Origin: Gavia stellata
Taxonomy: Eukaryota; Chordata; Aves; Gaviiformes; Gaviidae
Length of the DNA: 64,000 nucleotides
NCBI RefSeq assembly: GCF_030936135.1
Contig: NC_082599.1
Coordinates: 7,488,847 to 7,552,846, forward strand
Reading direction: 5' to 3'
Shown here: in pieces, positions 1-13,800 of the stretch
Position numbering within the stretch: position 1 is the stretch's first letter
Layout of the letters: each line of letters begins with the position of its first letter
Made by a program: the position numbers and the translations under genes
Notes under the pieces: model-generated
Database searches by the model: none
Told to the model about the DNA's origin: nothing
The model's input: the letters and a program-made list of their open reading frames with translations, nothing else

Positions 1-792
1 TCTTTTCCACGTAAATTTCCCTGCCTGAGCATGCCTCAATAATTCTAAGCAGGCAATTTATCTCAAGTCTGGTTTTAAGGATTTCTGCTAAGCCTTCCAT
101 TTGTTTTATGATAGTTATTTCCAGGTTTCCATTGAGTACTACTGTATCTTCATCAGTTCTGCTGCTGCATCAAGCAGCAGAAGCATCTGTACAGTGGAGC
201 TGCAAACCACAGTAACAACATTACCTCCTCATACTACTAATATGAATTTGGCCTTAGCTTCATTAAAACATACCCATTTTTTCCTCCCATTTTCAACCAT
301 ACACTTACTATCAATAGGTATGGCTGTCTCTGTTGAAATACCACAGTTAAACCTTCTGTCCTCAGAGGTGAGTAGCACGTGCAAGCAGCTTTACAAAGCT
401 TTATAAATTCTTTCACTGTGGTAGATTTCTTCAGCTAAATCCTGTAGCTTAGGATCTTTGCAAGCAGTAGAGCTGTTAAGTGATTCAAGGCCCAGGCTAT
501 AATCTCTATTTCAGTATGGCACAGAATTATTTGAGAGTTTTGGCTACAACTCTTGTATTCTATGTGCTATATTGTACATGTGCTACAAGGGGGCAGGGGT
601 TAAGTAAATTAAGCATGACCAGGGATGCTGGCTGTTCATCAGGTTTCCTCAGGGTGTCTTAACATGTTTGAAGAACAATTTCTCAACACTTCAGGATCTT
701 CACATCACATCCCCAGAATTGCTGCGTCCGGAAACTGTAAGGCAGTGTTGAATATTTAGATTTTATACTTAGCAATATGCCCGAAAAGGAGC

Positions 793-910
793 ACATTTGT
801 GTGCTTTAAGGGTTACAAATTGTCTTCCTAAACACTTGCTTTCCTTCAGTTACATTTGTGTGCTTTAAGGGTTACAAATTGTCTTCCTAAACACTCACTT
901 TCCTTCAGTT
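793..910. repeat. Tandem duplication, two copies of a 59-bp unit
   Basis: Copies at 793-851 and 852-910 begin ACATTTGTGTGCTTTAAGGG and end TTCCTTCAGTT. They differ at two positions only (TTGC versus TCAC near the end), so the duplication is recent relative to surrounding sequence. It lies in intron 4 of WDR86. Confidence 0.95.
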
Positions 911-1374
911 AATCCAAACTCCTCAAGTTTATCTAGAGATAAATATTTCAGAACTGCAAAAAGCAATACATTCACTACGCCCTGTATTTCAGGTCTTTGC
1001 AAAAGCCCCTACCAAGGAAAGCTTTTTACAAAATTGAAGTGCCTGAAGGTAACAGATACCTTATCCTTTGGGAGAAGTCAGGCACTGGATTCCTAAAGAG
1101 AGGTGAAGAAATTATCATGGCAGTAAATTCAGGACTACAACAAGAGACGAGAGAACAGGCTACCTGCTGCCATCAGCTTTTTAACTTCATATTAAACAGC
1201 AGGAGGCTGGGTACTTCCTGGGTACACTTTCAAGAAACATCTGGATGTGGAAAATCGATGTCATTTTATACGGGCCAACATAAATTCAACTGCCAACACA
1301 ATCCCAAAAAAGCATTGCATCCCATTCTGCCAATGAGTAACAACGATGTAAAGCAGGGAACAAGGTACAGTTTC

Positions 1375-1474
1375 TTGTGGTTTGGTTTTTGGTTTTTGTT
1401 TGTTTGTTTGGGTTTGTGGTGGTTTGTTTGTTTGGGGTTTTTTTTGTTTTTTGTTTTTTTTTTGTTTTTTTTTT
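1375..1474. repeat. G/T-rich low-complexity tract
   Basis: About 100 nt consist almost only of T and G on the plus strand: GTTT units, GGTTT runs and long T runs. It is a low-complexity expansion, A/C-rich on the WDR86 sense strand. The plus-strand reading frame through it is not a gene. Confidence 0.85.
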
Positions 1475-2114
1475 TTACAGTGAATGGAAATCACTCAATA
1501 CTATTACATATGTGCACAGAGTAGGAACCAATTAAGAGCTCTTCTCATTACGCAGCTGTCAGTTTACTTCAGCTATTGCTATCAGGATTTTGCTTTTGAC
1601 AGACATCCCTTATGTCTTTTGAACTGTCACTCTAGACTTAGGAAGTTTCTTTGCACCTCTGAGTTTCAAAGGAGAGCTGTTGATCTAACCCAGATTTAGC
1701 ATTTAAATATATGCTCATATATACTACCTGTGAAACAAACAAACAACAAAAAACCATAAACAATTCTTTTTTTTTTTTTTACTTAAATTTCATAGACTCT
1801 TGGGAGGGAGAACACGTTTTAAATGTTCCCTTGGAGTTTTTGCAACATGAAAAAATATAAACAGCAATAAATTTTAAAGGACAGTGCACATACTGTAGGA
1901 GAGAAATAACCAATATAATATCATTAAGTAAATTAGATTGAGAACCAGCTTTAATATTCCCCATGCTATTAATTATACAAGCAGACTGAGGAAAGCCACT
2001 AGAAACACATTCTGATGATTTAAAGCATAGTTCTCAGATCTGTCAGGACTCCCTGTACAATATAAAGCCATTTTGGAAACACGCATATATTTTTCCTCTC
2101 ATTCTTCTACTGTA

Positions 2115-2185
2115 TTTTCTTATTTAGACTGTAAACTCTTTGGGGCAATGAGCCTTTGGGTACTGATCCGATATAGAACTTAATT
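2115..2185 (+). mobile_element. Possible ancient LINE (L2/CR1-like) 3'-end fragment
   Basis: The stretch TTTAGACTGTAAACTCTTTG with following GGGGCAATGA resembles the conserved 3' end of old amniote L2/L3/CR1-type LINEs (consensus recalled as GACTGTAAGCTC..GGGCAGGGA). It is short and decayed, and the recognition is from memory. Confidence 0.4.
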
Positions 2186-4750
2186 CTGTTGCTTGCTAAC
2201 AGAAAGTTACCACTTCTCAGCTGAGATTCTTTCCATGTTCTTGGGCTGGTACAAATGTGACATAAACCATAACAAACATCATTTGTATTGAAGTATTTTC
2301 TCCACATTTTTGAAAGACAGAAAATGGACACACAGTGCTGATCTGTCCCAGGTGAACAGCTAGAATTTTAAGCTACACTAGCTCCAACATTTGGTATCCA
2401 GTGAACATGTCTTTGATGACTTATTCAAACAGTATGTGATAGTTTTGTTTCAATTAGAATTACAATGTATTACAATAATGCAAGCAATCATAATATATAA
2501 ATTCATTTTTAAGGGGAAATTTCCTCTTTCAAGAACTAAAACATGTCTAAATTAAATTCAAACAAGTCCCTAATATTTTTCTATAACATTTTGTCTACCC
2601 TTCAAGTGGAACAATTCAATTCTCCCTGTTTGACACTTTTAGTATTTTTGCATTCAATTTAAAGAGAGATCTTAAATAACTCTGTGAACACTTCTATCAC
2701 ACTATCAGGATGTTCTTCACAGGTCTGACTAAATGCAGCAATATTGCCTGCATTTTAAGAATGTTATGGAAAAATAACATATGCGTATGGCAGGGACAGG
2801 GTGGTAGGATGAGGGGGAAGAGAGGGAAAGCTGCAGAGCTGATGGGGGTGGCATCAGATAATGAAACTTTTGTTTGAGCCTCAGCTTTCTTTATAATGGT
2901 TTTAGAAAGTCTGGTCAAGTCTATACTAGTTGCATGAAAAGCAGGATCATCTCTGAGAAAATGCAGCTCTGGAGGTCTCATTAATGAAGGAGACAGCCTC
3001 TCCATCTCCCAACCAGACAAGATTCCTCACTAGATCAGGCCACCATCAGCTTAGCACAGTTATCTTGCCTTTGGGTAGTCCTGATGAATTCAATGTTTTG
3101 TTTTGTATCATCTTTGTAATTAAAAGGGAGAAAAGCACGTGCGCACACAATCACACACACAAAAACCCAGTATTTTGTTTGCCAGTGCTCATCCTGGATT
3201 AAAATTTCTGGTTCATTTCCTGTGCCCTACCTGCCTGCATCTTTGAGCAATAACAACTTCAGGGTACAGCGTAAGCTCATACCCTTTCCCTTTCCATTTC
3301 AGCCTTCTAGACAACTGCAAAAGCTGAAATCAGCAGAAATTATAACCTGCAGGTAGAGGATAGTGGGGTAGTTCTGCAATATAGATGAGGAGAGCTGAAA
3401 TTAACCATAAATTACAATTAACTATTCTAATGGAGAGAAGTAGTGCTGTGGGTCTAATGCTGAAAGGAAGACCAAATAAAGGCTTCCTGATTAAAATCAA
3501 TATCTACCTACGGGCTTGGTTACATGTTAAGTTTCCAAACATAATTAAGAAATCAGTTTCTGGGTTATAAATGCAGTCAGTCAGCCATATCAAGCATGGT
3601 GCTAGAGAACTGCCATTAAACTGTAATCCACCTGTACAGGTACAACCCTCTTCTAACGTGCACCATCTTGCATTTGTCAGCCATTCATCACCATCATACT
3701 GATGATCTGCCAAAAGAGGTATCATGGCCCAAATAGCAACCATTCATTTGTTGTTACACGTTGGTTTCATAGCTGAAGTACAGAAATCAAAATCAGAAAA
3801 GCACTGCAAATTTCTAGATTAGCTTAAGAAAGACATTGCCATCCCGGTTACCCTGGAGGAGAGAAGTACTTGTTTGGGAAGCAAATGAAGGCCCAGGTCT
3901 AACGTCAGTGGGAGAGTAAGACCAGGACGACACATAGGTTCAGGCTCATAAAAACAGAGGCACTGTCTTGCAACCCAAGCCCAGAAATGCATAGATAACA
4001 TGCAGAAGGAAAGCCAACCAAGAGAGGGGTTTAAAGAGGGAGGGAGGTTTCATGGTTAGAATATACTGTTACATTAACAACGGATAGTTACGCAAAGATA
4101 CAACTACTAACAGGAGCATTTAAAGTAGCAGAACCGAGTCCCAAGCATTAGTAAGGCAAGCAATACTTGGCTACTGCAGAAAGGTGGTTTGGGGAACAAA
4201 TACATGAAAGAGGACAGATAAAGGGAAAGAACTTGCAGAAAATGAGTCTAGGAGATGGTCAGAGTCTGAACAGGAAGCCTAACTGTTAGAAAGAAGCAGT
4301 GAGCATCTGAGATGTTCTTCTGGTTTAGGACAATCCATTACACAGTACCTACAAGGTAGCAGAGGCAGGCACAGGGCTGCATATCCAGCAGCAGCACTTG
4401 CTGTCCCCGAGCATGCAGCAGAAGCAGGCTTAACTAGCGAGGTTAAACCACAGCTACACAAACAGCCCACAGACAGCTCAGGATTTGAGCCACCTCCCTT
4501 GGAAACAGAAATAAAGCAACTGCCTCTTCATTTGCCAGAAGAGGGAGGTAGAAAATGGAGGGAAGATCCAAGCTTCCCACATGGAATAGTGCAGCGAAGT
4601 TTGATACTGAACATGAACATGCTGGAGTTGAAAAAAAGTGACAATTTTGCAAGCCTTCAAAATTATAGTATTCTCTAATAACAATCTTTGATCAAAGACA
4701 AACATCGAAAAGGAGACAAGGGACTGCTGAACATAGGAAAGGCAACTTAC

Positions 4751-4886
4751 AGATCCCAGCGTGGTATTTCAAAGTGCTAACGCTGTGTTTGTGAGCCTTG
4801 TATGTTTGGATTCGCTCCCCAGTGTCTACTAACCAGCACTTCACTGTCCTGTCCGCACTTCCTGAATACAAGTGCCGATTCACTAG
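4751..4886 (-). CDS. WDR86: WDR86 coding exon 4 (last coding exon in window)
   Basis: The 136-nt exon lies between acceptor CTTCAG|CTAG and donor ATCT|GTAAGT. It encodes LVNRHLYSGSADRTVKCW (Trp264) through KYHAGI and ends in phase 1. The next exon should resume at the blade-7 segment homologous to human LFTGSGDACARAFDA, but no such segment is found between 1 and 4750 on this strand. Confidence 0.93.
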
Positions 4887-7800
4887 CTGAAGAGAAGAGA
4901 AAAAAACATCAGCAATAGTCTCTCAGGCACGTTCGTGAGAGAACTGCACTGAAGTGACTCATACAAAGTCACGGTTTCCAACTCAACAGACTGTTACAAA
5001 GAGCAAGAACTACACCTTGAAACAGAGGTATGGTGAGCAAAACCAACCTTGCATTCTTCACGATCGCGTCTCCCATTGACTTCTGGGCCTTAAAAAGAGC
5101 TCCCACATTTCAGAAGGTGAAAAACTTAGCCCGTCTGCTGGTGCAAGCAGGCAGGATTTCAGTGAGCTTAACAACGCTAACCTTACTTCCATAATTAGTT
5201 ACATTAATACAGCCTCAAAAAAAACCCTGCAGTGTAGTTTCTGCAAAGCGTATTTGACAAGAACTCTTATCAGATTGTAAGTTTTAATTACAACAAAAAT
5301 TTCAGAACAATTTTGAGTAACAAAAAAAAGTAAATAAAAAATAAAATCCTACACAACATAAACCAGGGTTTTACATGATCACTCTGCACAAGGTCAGTAT
5401 TTGGAAACACTAGCTCTTCCTTGAAACCATTTTGTATCTGCGTTTCCACAAGTCTTTTTGGAATTTGTTATGAAATGATTAAATAATTAACTATCCTTAC
5501 ACAGGTTTCTAAACATCTTCAGTCAGATTGTCTTCTGCTGTGTGTTCAGAGCAACATTATCCCAAAAGAACAGTGCCTCATTACACTAGTCATCCTGCAC
5601 ACCGCATGAACTCACTAGTGGCGGAGGTGGCTTTTTATTCCACACAGACATGACCGAGAATGACAAAAGGAAGGGCTGCAGCTGGGAAACCGAGACAGAG
5701 AGAAAATAACTGACCTGTGCAAGACTGTAAAACTAGCCTCACTCTGGCTGGGCACAAGCCAGCTTTGCTGTGGAAGCAGTGGAGGTCCCAGGGTGAGCCA
5801 GCAGCACAGGTCTTTGGCTCCTCTAATGATTTTTCTTAAGTCATGACTATATTGAAAATGACCTAAAAAGCCCAAGAAAGAGGGACTATAACACTAAGTT
5901 ATAATCTCCTGCAGGTAAATGCCACTCTGCCTTAACGGTACATTACGTTACACTGCTTCATTTCTACATTTAGGTGGGTGTATAAATGCTGAAGTGAAAC
6001 AGAAAAACTGCAACTTGCCTAGATTTACTAATTTGCTAGATATAAAAATGTGTTAAATGATGTGGGTTTACTGAGGTAATTTATAGCACCAGGATCGTAA
6101 AAGCCATAAAAGCTTCCGATGCCCAGTCAGAGATCTGGAGAGCTGGCTGACACACCAACCACCTTAATTGAATTCAAAGCCTCTGTGCTAACTAGGCTGC
6201 TGCATGATATACTTCTACGCACCTTCCTCTCCCTCACCAGTTTAAGCAGGTGAGCACATCAGCAAAGGATTCTCAGCCATGCATGGAAACAGCAATACTA
6301 ACAGGTTAAACAATCTACCAGATGCCACAGATTAAGCCTGCAGCACAGCCAACAGCAAAACCCAGTACAGGCTCTGACTGTCACACAGCCTCTCACTTCC
6401 ATAGTATTTTTAAAACACAGAGCACGAAATAGCTATTAGTGGAGAAAGCCATCAAGAGCTATCAGCTCAGGTTGAAGTTGCAAATCAGATCTACCTTTAG
6501 CAATGTAATGCAGGCATTATCTCATCTAAATTGATGCAGATATCTACAGCTAAGGTAAGTCTCCTTATAGTCACTGCAGTCTAGGGCACGATTCATTTCA
6601 TCCTGAAGCAGATGTCTGAAACAAATCACGCCTGAAAACTCACTATTTCTCCCCCCTGACAAGGACAGTCTTCTCAGTTGTAGCCATCTATATCAATTTA
6701 GGTGAGATGACTCCTCCTTCACTTGACTAAAGATAGATCTGGTTTACAACTCCAGCCTAAGCTACAACACTTCAGATATCTGTATTTAATCAAAATAATA
6801 ATAATAATCATCACATAGTGTTCCCCTAGCCAAAGCACCTTACAAGCAGGCCCCACGCTCTGTGTAATATAAAATAAATACCTTCCCTACTTTATAGATG
6901 AGGAACCATGATATAATGCAACTGAAGTCCATCCAAAAAAGGACTTGAAACTTATAGCATCCTAATTTTTGACTGCCCAAATCCCAAAGTGCAGCCCTGA
7001 TTTGGGAGGCTGATCCAGGCTCCAACTGTCCCTTTCTACAACGCACAGGAAGCATTATGGGCTTCAGGGCAGTTGTGACAAGCAACAGTGCACAGTATCC
7101 CTGAAACTGGTCAAGCGAGTATATGAAAACCAGATGGGATTCTGTCTGAGAAGTGCCAGACAGAGGCACCAATCCAATCCGACCCATGTCAAATCAGTAT
7201 TTTTACTGCAGAGCCTTCTTTCAGAGTTTGCATCCAAAGGGTGTGGCTATGCCCCAACAACACAGTCACAGCAGCCTTGGCTCTAACTGTCCAAGGTTGA
7301 ACATGCTGTGCAAACGCCTCACTCTGGCTGGGCACAAGCCAGCTTTGCTATGGAAGCAGTGGAGGTCCCAGGGTCAGCCAGCAGCACAGGTCTTTGGCTC
7401 CTCTAACGATTTTTCTTAAGTCATGACTATATTGAAAATGACCTAAAAAGCCCAAGAAAGAGGGACTATAACACAGCTCCCCGGCCCACTTCCAGACAGG
7501 TCCCCAAAGCACTGATTTCTCGTTAGGTCACCTTCTGCTGGCTCTCCCTCTAGGATTCTTGCTAACCTCCTTATACCAGCTTGGCTTCTCCTATCCAGCG
7601 GTTATGGGACTCTCCAAATATGTTCAAATCTCCTCAGCCTGCAGAGGCCATTTAATCCAGATCCATCAGTTCTGTTAGACTACTGGGCAAAACAGTATGT
7701 TGCTGTTCCTTGGGTTAAACATCGCCGCTGACACGTTAGGCTCAGCAGATCTGTCCCCTCTCAGGAACTGGACAAAGATACTGGCTTCTTCACCAAAATT

Positions 7801-10800
7801 TGAGATCATGCAGCAGCTTCAGTGGGAGCTAAGCCTCCCTGCTGCCAAGACTGGCACCCATGTTTGTGTATAGGCATCCAACATTAGTCATTTTCAGCAA
7901 ATACTTGTGGGCTAGGTCCCCAGGTCCATAACTACTGGGCTGTTCTAGCCCAAAGTCTCCAAACCTTTACCCAATTCCCTAGGTCCCAGTCCTATCCTTA
8001 TTAAAGAATTTAGTTTTCTTATGATTTAGAAGGAAAAATGCAAAATTTCATTCAATAGATGTTTCCAGATATACCCAAGTCTGTCAGCTCCTGGTTTAAA
8101 AATGATCAGTAGAAAGAGTTACCTATTCTAATCTGCAACTGCCTGGAGAAGTGGTGATATTTTCAAAGCTGTATTTTCCTTGGCTGGCTTTTGAGCACTT
8201 TGTTCACTTTGGCTAACTGCCCAACAAAGCTCCTGACAAGGAAAAGCATGGCAAGGCAAGGACACCTGTAGCAGAGCAGACAACACAGAACACATCTGCA
8301 GCTCAGATACTAACAAGCTGAGTGGACATTTCAAACCCAAGTAGCTTCAAAAGAATTAAAAACCTGATGACAGTCAGATGCCCAGTTCTAAAGCCTCAGC
8401 CAGACAGAAGAAAAAAATCACTGCACTGAAATCTGTAATTCTGGACTGTTAATTTTTCTCATTACTCTGAGGGACCTTACTTTGAACAAGATGAAACACT
8501 GATACACATGAATGGAGCAAATTTGTCTTATTCCTCAGGCCAAAGTACCAGAGATATACTATTCCATGAAAAAGTTCAGTCAGTGAGTAGCAAAGTAACA
8601 GCAGTGGCAAAATACAGGTTGTAAATGCTGAAGGAGTTACAGGTTTCACCATTAAAAATGCCAGTTTTATGCAACCCTGACCTTGGTTGTAGCCCCTAGA
8701 CACACCACAGTTCAAATAAACAAAAAAATGATCACGTGTAGGGTTGGTGTCTCAAGACAATCGCAACCCTACTGCTCCACAAGCTTGGCTGAATTGAATA
8801 TATGCAGCAGCTTAAGACAATTTCTACCTGTATGAATGCCAAAAATATCTGCAAAAGAGCTGTTTAGCAAGTATTTCAACCTTATAGGAATGGACTTTGC
8901 TCTCCCAATTATTCTGTGCTATAAGACACAATTTAAACCTCATCCAAGGAGAGGCAACTGGCTCTCCAATCAGATTTGGACACATCCTCTTTCTGAAGGT
9001 CAGTACACTCAGACTGGCTCCCAGAAACTTCATGATGAGTTCACATCAGCAACCACATGTCCCATTGCCAGCTTATTCTTCACGTGGGGGTCAGTATTCC
9101 TACAATCTGCCAGCTGGGTCTTCTGTTCACAGCCACTTCTAAGTTAAAAATCACCAACTTGGACCAATCTCAAGTTACAACTATGTAAGCCTTTGGCCAA
9201 GTTAGACTTTCAGGATCCCATTCAAACCACATTCATTTTAACAAGCTAACGAACTCCCTGTGGGCAAGAAATCGGGTTTTTTTTCCTGAGAATCCATCTA
9301 GAATGAGCTCTCTGGTCTGGCTGTTAAGAGAACGTTTTTCAACTTCTTTACTGCAGTGCAAAGTAATGGTCCTAGAAACATGTTTCTTTTCTACAGGTGT
9401 TGTACACATTCATATTCCTCTAATTCACATCTTCATGCTCTGATGAATTATGCAACAAATACAAATATGAATTACAAAAAAAATATATGCACTTAATTTA
9501 ACTGATGTGATAAGAAAAAAAAAAATCTGCCCCCGTGATCACAACAGTTAAGTGTATAAATGGAGTTGAAGCAATGGCTTTGTTCAAAGCATTCTTTTCT
9601 TCTAGTCAGATTTAAAAGGCAACTAAAGGGAATAGTCCAAACAAAGGCTCTTTTGCAGGAAAATTAGATGCAAGACCTTGCCCACTCATGTTCATTTAAA
9701 AGTCCTTTTGCAAGAAAGGAGTTTTCTTGCAAGAATGTTTGCTATAGGATCCAAGCTACATTCCAAGCTGGATCATTTCTCTCTGCCAGCTTTTGGCAGC
9801 ACAATTTTGATAGATACTCAGAACAACCAGCAAAGAACAAAGCAATCCTTGTGAATGGTTTGCAAAGCTACTTTGGAGACATTTAGAAAAACATACACAA
9901 GTAAATATTTAAGTCAGGGTTATTCAGCCTATTGCAGGCAGTCACGTTACTGAAAATGCATGTTTGATTATTAATTGCAAATACTGGTCTTCAGCCAGGC
10001 TTGAAATCTTTAAGTGGAAGAACTAGCATGAGCTGTGTGACTACACTCAGTCCACTCTTGCTCTTTCCCATTGTTTCCTATAAAATCTCATCATTGGCTC
10101 TAATATGAAGAGGGAGCACTCAAAACAGCTGCTGTCCCTTGCCTGCCAAGCTATCAATGCACCGCAGGAGAAATAGAGTGAAGGGTTCTAGCTACTTCAC
10201 TGCTAGTTACCTTGCCTGATTATGAGAGTGAAGTAGTCAAGGCCGCCAAAGCACCCAGCATGCACACGATCCCCACTCCACATAGAAAGTCTCCTGGCAA
10301 AACTTTTGTCAGTCTAATTTAGATAGTGGAAGGAGAATAGTGGCGTTGGAATAAGCTGGTACCTGCAGTAGAACTACTTTGACAGTAGACCACACGCAGT
10401 CAGTTCAGCTGGTAAATCACCTTCAACAGACTGACCCCAGGACAGCAGGACAAGCCCTGGGCAGTATCTGAGCAGCTCACCCTCTTCACTCCACTGTCCA
10501 GGACCACCAAGGACAGGGGAAAGGGGAAAGCTAAAAGCTCACCAACACTTTCCGTTCCGCCATGCTAGATCAGAGTTGGTTTCAGGCTCCTCTAATCTAC
10601 ACTAGCTGGCAGCAACACCTAAAGGACCTTAGAGCAATGGAGGAACATTCCAAATCCGAACATACCTGTGGCATCACCCCTCTGCTTTTCATACACCAGC
10701 ACTGCAGGAAGCAAGGTGGAAAACATGGGTATGCTTTATGCATATCTATCCAGAAAGGCTCCTTCAAGAAGCTCCAGGAATTTCCATTCACTGCTACAGC

Positions 10801-13800
10801 GACACTATTGGTATTTACTGGAAAGTAATGGGAGATGACTAGAACAGTCCAGACCTAATTTGCAGCAGTTTAGAACATCCTGGGGCATTCCTGTTAATAA
10901 CAGTACTTTTTAAAGTTGGGGAAAATATGGTCTCAATATCCAAATTTTTCCTGATCTGTGTCCAGGATGAGAGACCACACTGAGCATTTCTCAAACTTTT
11001 TGAAAGGTCACCCTCCCTTAGGGATCTTTATTTGAATAAATAAAATGAAAATAATTCTTTATTTTTTCCCTTTATACTCTACACAAAAGCATTATACTAC
11101 CCAGAGAACAGGTAACTACCTTTTAATTGCTGGTACCAACTCAGTTTCTCCAGGACAGGGGAGTGAAAATCTGGTGTAATTAGCAGCGCACTTCTGCCCT
11201 GAAGAAAATGAACTATTGTCAACAATTAAAACTGTCTGCTGGCTACCATGAGCAACTCACAACTACCTCCAAGTCCTTCCTGACCCACAGTTTGAAAAAT
11301 ACTATCCCAACTCACTGCCACAGATTGCAACACTGTCACTAAGAAGCCCTAGGCAAAAAAAGGGCTCCAAGAGCTTTTTGAGAAGAAAACAAAAATTAAA
11401 AAAAAATAAACACCTCTCTGTTCAGGAAGTTTCCCTTCTGTTGTAACATCTTTGTATGGATTCTGGTGATTGACCCCTCTCTAAAAGAATGAAAATACCA
11501 TGTGGGCTGTGCTGAGAGGCAGCCAAGTGGAACAGAAGGGCTAGTGTTGAACCCAGTAAGGAAGAGGGAGGAATTAGGAAAGACAGACAGCCTAAAGCTA
11601 TTCAACAGCAGTACAGCGACTGCTTAAGCTGGGATAAGTTTTAGAAACCAAGAAACGAAATGCTCTCTGTGGGGGCAGTATGTACCTCAGCTGGACTCTC
11701 CTAGCCTCAAACATCAACCGGTGATGAGAGAAGTGATGGGCTACCAGTTACTCACAGCTAGAAGAAGATTTGGCCAGGACTGTTGCCAACGCAGTCTTGG
11801 CAGCAGTAGTCTTGTGTACTTTGAATTGTTCAGGTTTTCCAAATAGATGTGTTGGTTTTGCTTTTCTTCTCCCCTACAAGAAGTTCTGTTTGTTTAAAAC
11901 CATTGTTTAACTCTCTGCTCACAAGCAGAGAAGCATTGCTAATTCTTGAGCATTCAAAGAGTGTAATTGAATTTCCCAGGCTTCTGGGAGAGAGTCAAGC
12001 CAGTTTTGTGTAACAAATTTCAGCAAGAACCCAATTAAATTAAAGCAAGCTCTGTTGTTGCCAATCTGTGTCTTGGAGAAGGGTTACATTTAAACAGCAA
12101 AACATAGTGTGACACTAAGAACAGCAACAGATTTACTTGAGCATCCTCAAAATACATTACCACAATATCATAAAAACAAGCTTTAACACTGAGAATTTAC
12201 TCGAGCAAGACAAACATTACACCAGAGCAACATGATTTTGTGTGGGTTTTTTCCTTTCTAAAACTGAAGGAAAATAGAATTCCTTCAGTACTACCGGGTT
12301 TTTAGTCTGCTAGTGTCAGCTGTGACTACGTTCTTTAAAAACAAAGGCAACATTTAGTAAACATCTATTAAAAATACATACTGTAGCCTCTGTAAAGGAA
12401 AAGCAGTTATGGATGACAAACAAGGAGAATAGTGAGAAAAAACTATTGTCATTAACTTCCATCAGACACATACATTTAAAAACATTTAAGGTTTGCTGAC
12501 CTGAAACTAAGTTACAGACCATAATACACCTTCTTTAAATATACCATTAGCATTTTCTGGTGGATAATGGAGTGTCCAGGACAAGTGCCTGTGTGATAGT
12601 TCCCCTTTTCCATCTGCCTAACCTCCTCTCCTCTGCAGCCCTAACAAACCTGGCTGCATTCACCAGAATACTGCAAACACAAAAACAGGGTATAGTTTTT
12701 CAGGTCACATTAAATTTTTCCCCTTCTCTCCTTCACCATTTCCTGATTTCTCTCCCCCATGCTCTACTTCTCTTTTCCATTTTCCTTGCCCATTCTCTTG
12801 TCTTGGCCATCTCTTTCTCCCTTTCTTTTCTTGAATTATGTCTGTGTGGTTTTTAAAGCAGGATTTCTTTCAGCTTTATGCTTTCCTATTATCTTTTGCC
12901 CACAATTCTGGGTTAGGTTTTGGGGTTTTTTGAAGGTATTTGGTTTACTCTGAATATTCTTTTAAGTTATCTGACCCTGTGTCTGTTTCCTTGCACTACC
13001 AACAGCTGAGGTTATTTTTCTTCCAAGTCTGGCGATCCTGTGTACACAATCCTACCCAGATGAACAGTCCTCCCAGCAAACCCACTTACGAGTTTCAAGA
13101 CCTAGGAGGATTTAAATAGATACTGAGCTAGAAGTTAGACCAGGATAGCCACCAGAAGCCAAGAGGATACCAGAAAGTGTTTTATGGAAAGGGGATTTGT
13201 CTCAAGACCCCAGAGCATTTTTATGTTGCTGTTACATGAATGTTTAAGCTTACCATTTATAACCTGTCTCAGAAGAGCTTCTTTATGAATGAAAAGACAA
13301 CGGAGACCCAGATGAGTTAGGATATGGATGCCCCTTCAAATGGCTCTTGAAGAAGCCTCTGTTCTTACCTCTAGGCAAATTACGGATCCTTGATGCTCTT
13401 TGAACACTTTCAACTGTTCACCAGTGACAATATTCCATGTTCGAATGGTATAATCCGTGCTGCCAGAAAACAGCTCCCTGTTTGGTGCGTCAAGTATAAG
13501 GCATAAAACAGCCCCAGTGTGTCCCAGCAGAGTCTGGTAACAGCGCCCACTGGACACCCACCAGACCTTAACAGTGCAGTCTGTGCTACCTGTCACCAGG
13601 AGATCTCTGCTCACTTTCTCCTCCTCTTCCTCTTCCTCCTCCTCTTCTTCAAGAACATCCCTGGAGGAATAGTGAGCTAGAGTCAGGACACAGTTCCGAT
13701 GGCCCCGGAATTCCTGGATTTGTTTCTCCTTGTCCACACTCCAACAGCGGGCCGTCCTGTCATAGGAGCCGCTAAAGAGATAGTCTTTGGCAACCAGGAT

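Larger units (their letters stand above)
1..4750 (-). other. WDR86 intron 4 (incomplete)
   Basis: This is non-coding intron following exon 4. It holds a 59-bp tandem duplication at 793-910, a G/T-rich tract with poly-T at 1375-1474, a poly-T at 1768-1780, and a possible ancient LINE 3'-end fragment near 2115-2180. No further WDR86 exon or other gene was recognised. Confidence 0.8.
4887..13368 (-). other. WDR86 intron 3
   Basis: This 8.5-kb intron holds a pair of 159-bp near-identical direct repeats (5736-5894, 7316-7474), a short AAT microsatellite (6793-6808) and a possible MIR-like SINE core near 6885. No exon or other gene was recognised; open frames in it are short and lack family resemblance. 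Confidence 0.85.

Noticed and set aside
1261-1524. 175-codon plus-strand frame ending in a Phe/Trp-rich stretch and the opposed Lys/Gln-rich frame
   Set aside because: They are driven by the G/T-rich low-complexity tract and resemble no family.
1-4750. Search for the missing WDR86 C-terminal exon (blade 7, GSGDACARAFD-like)
   Set aside because: No minus-strand segment matches it, so the gene is reported as partial at the left edge.
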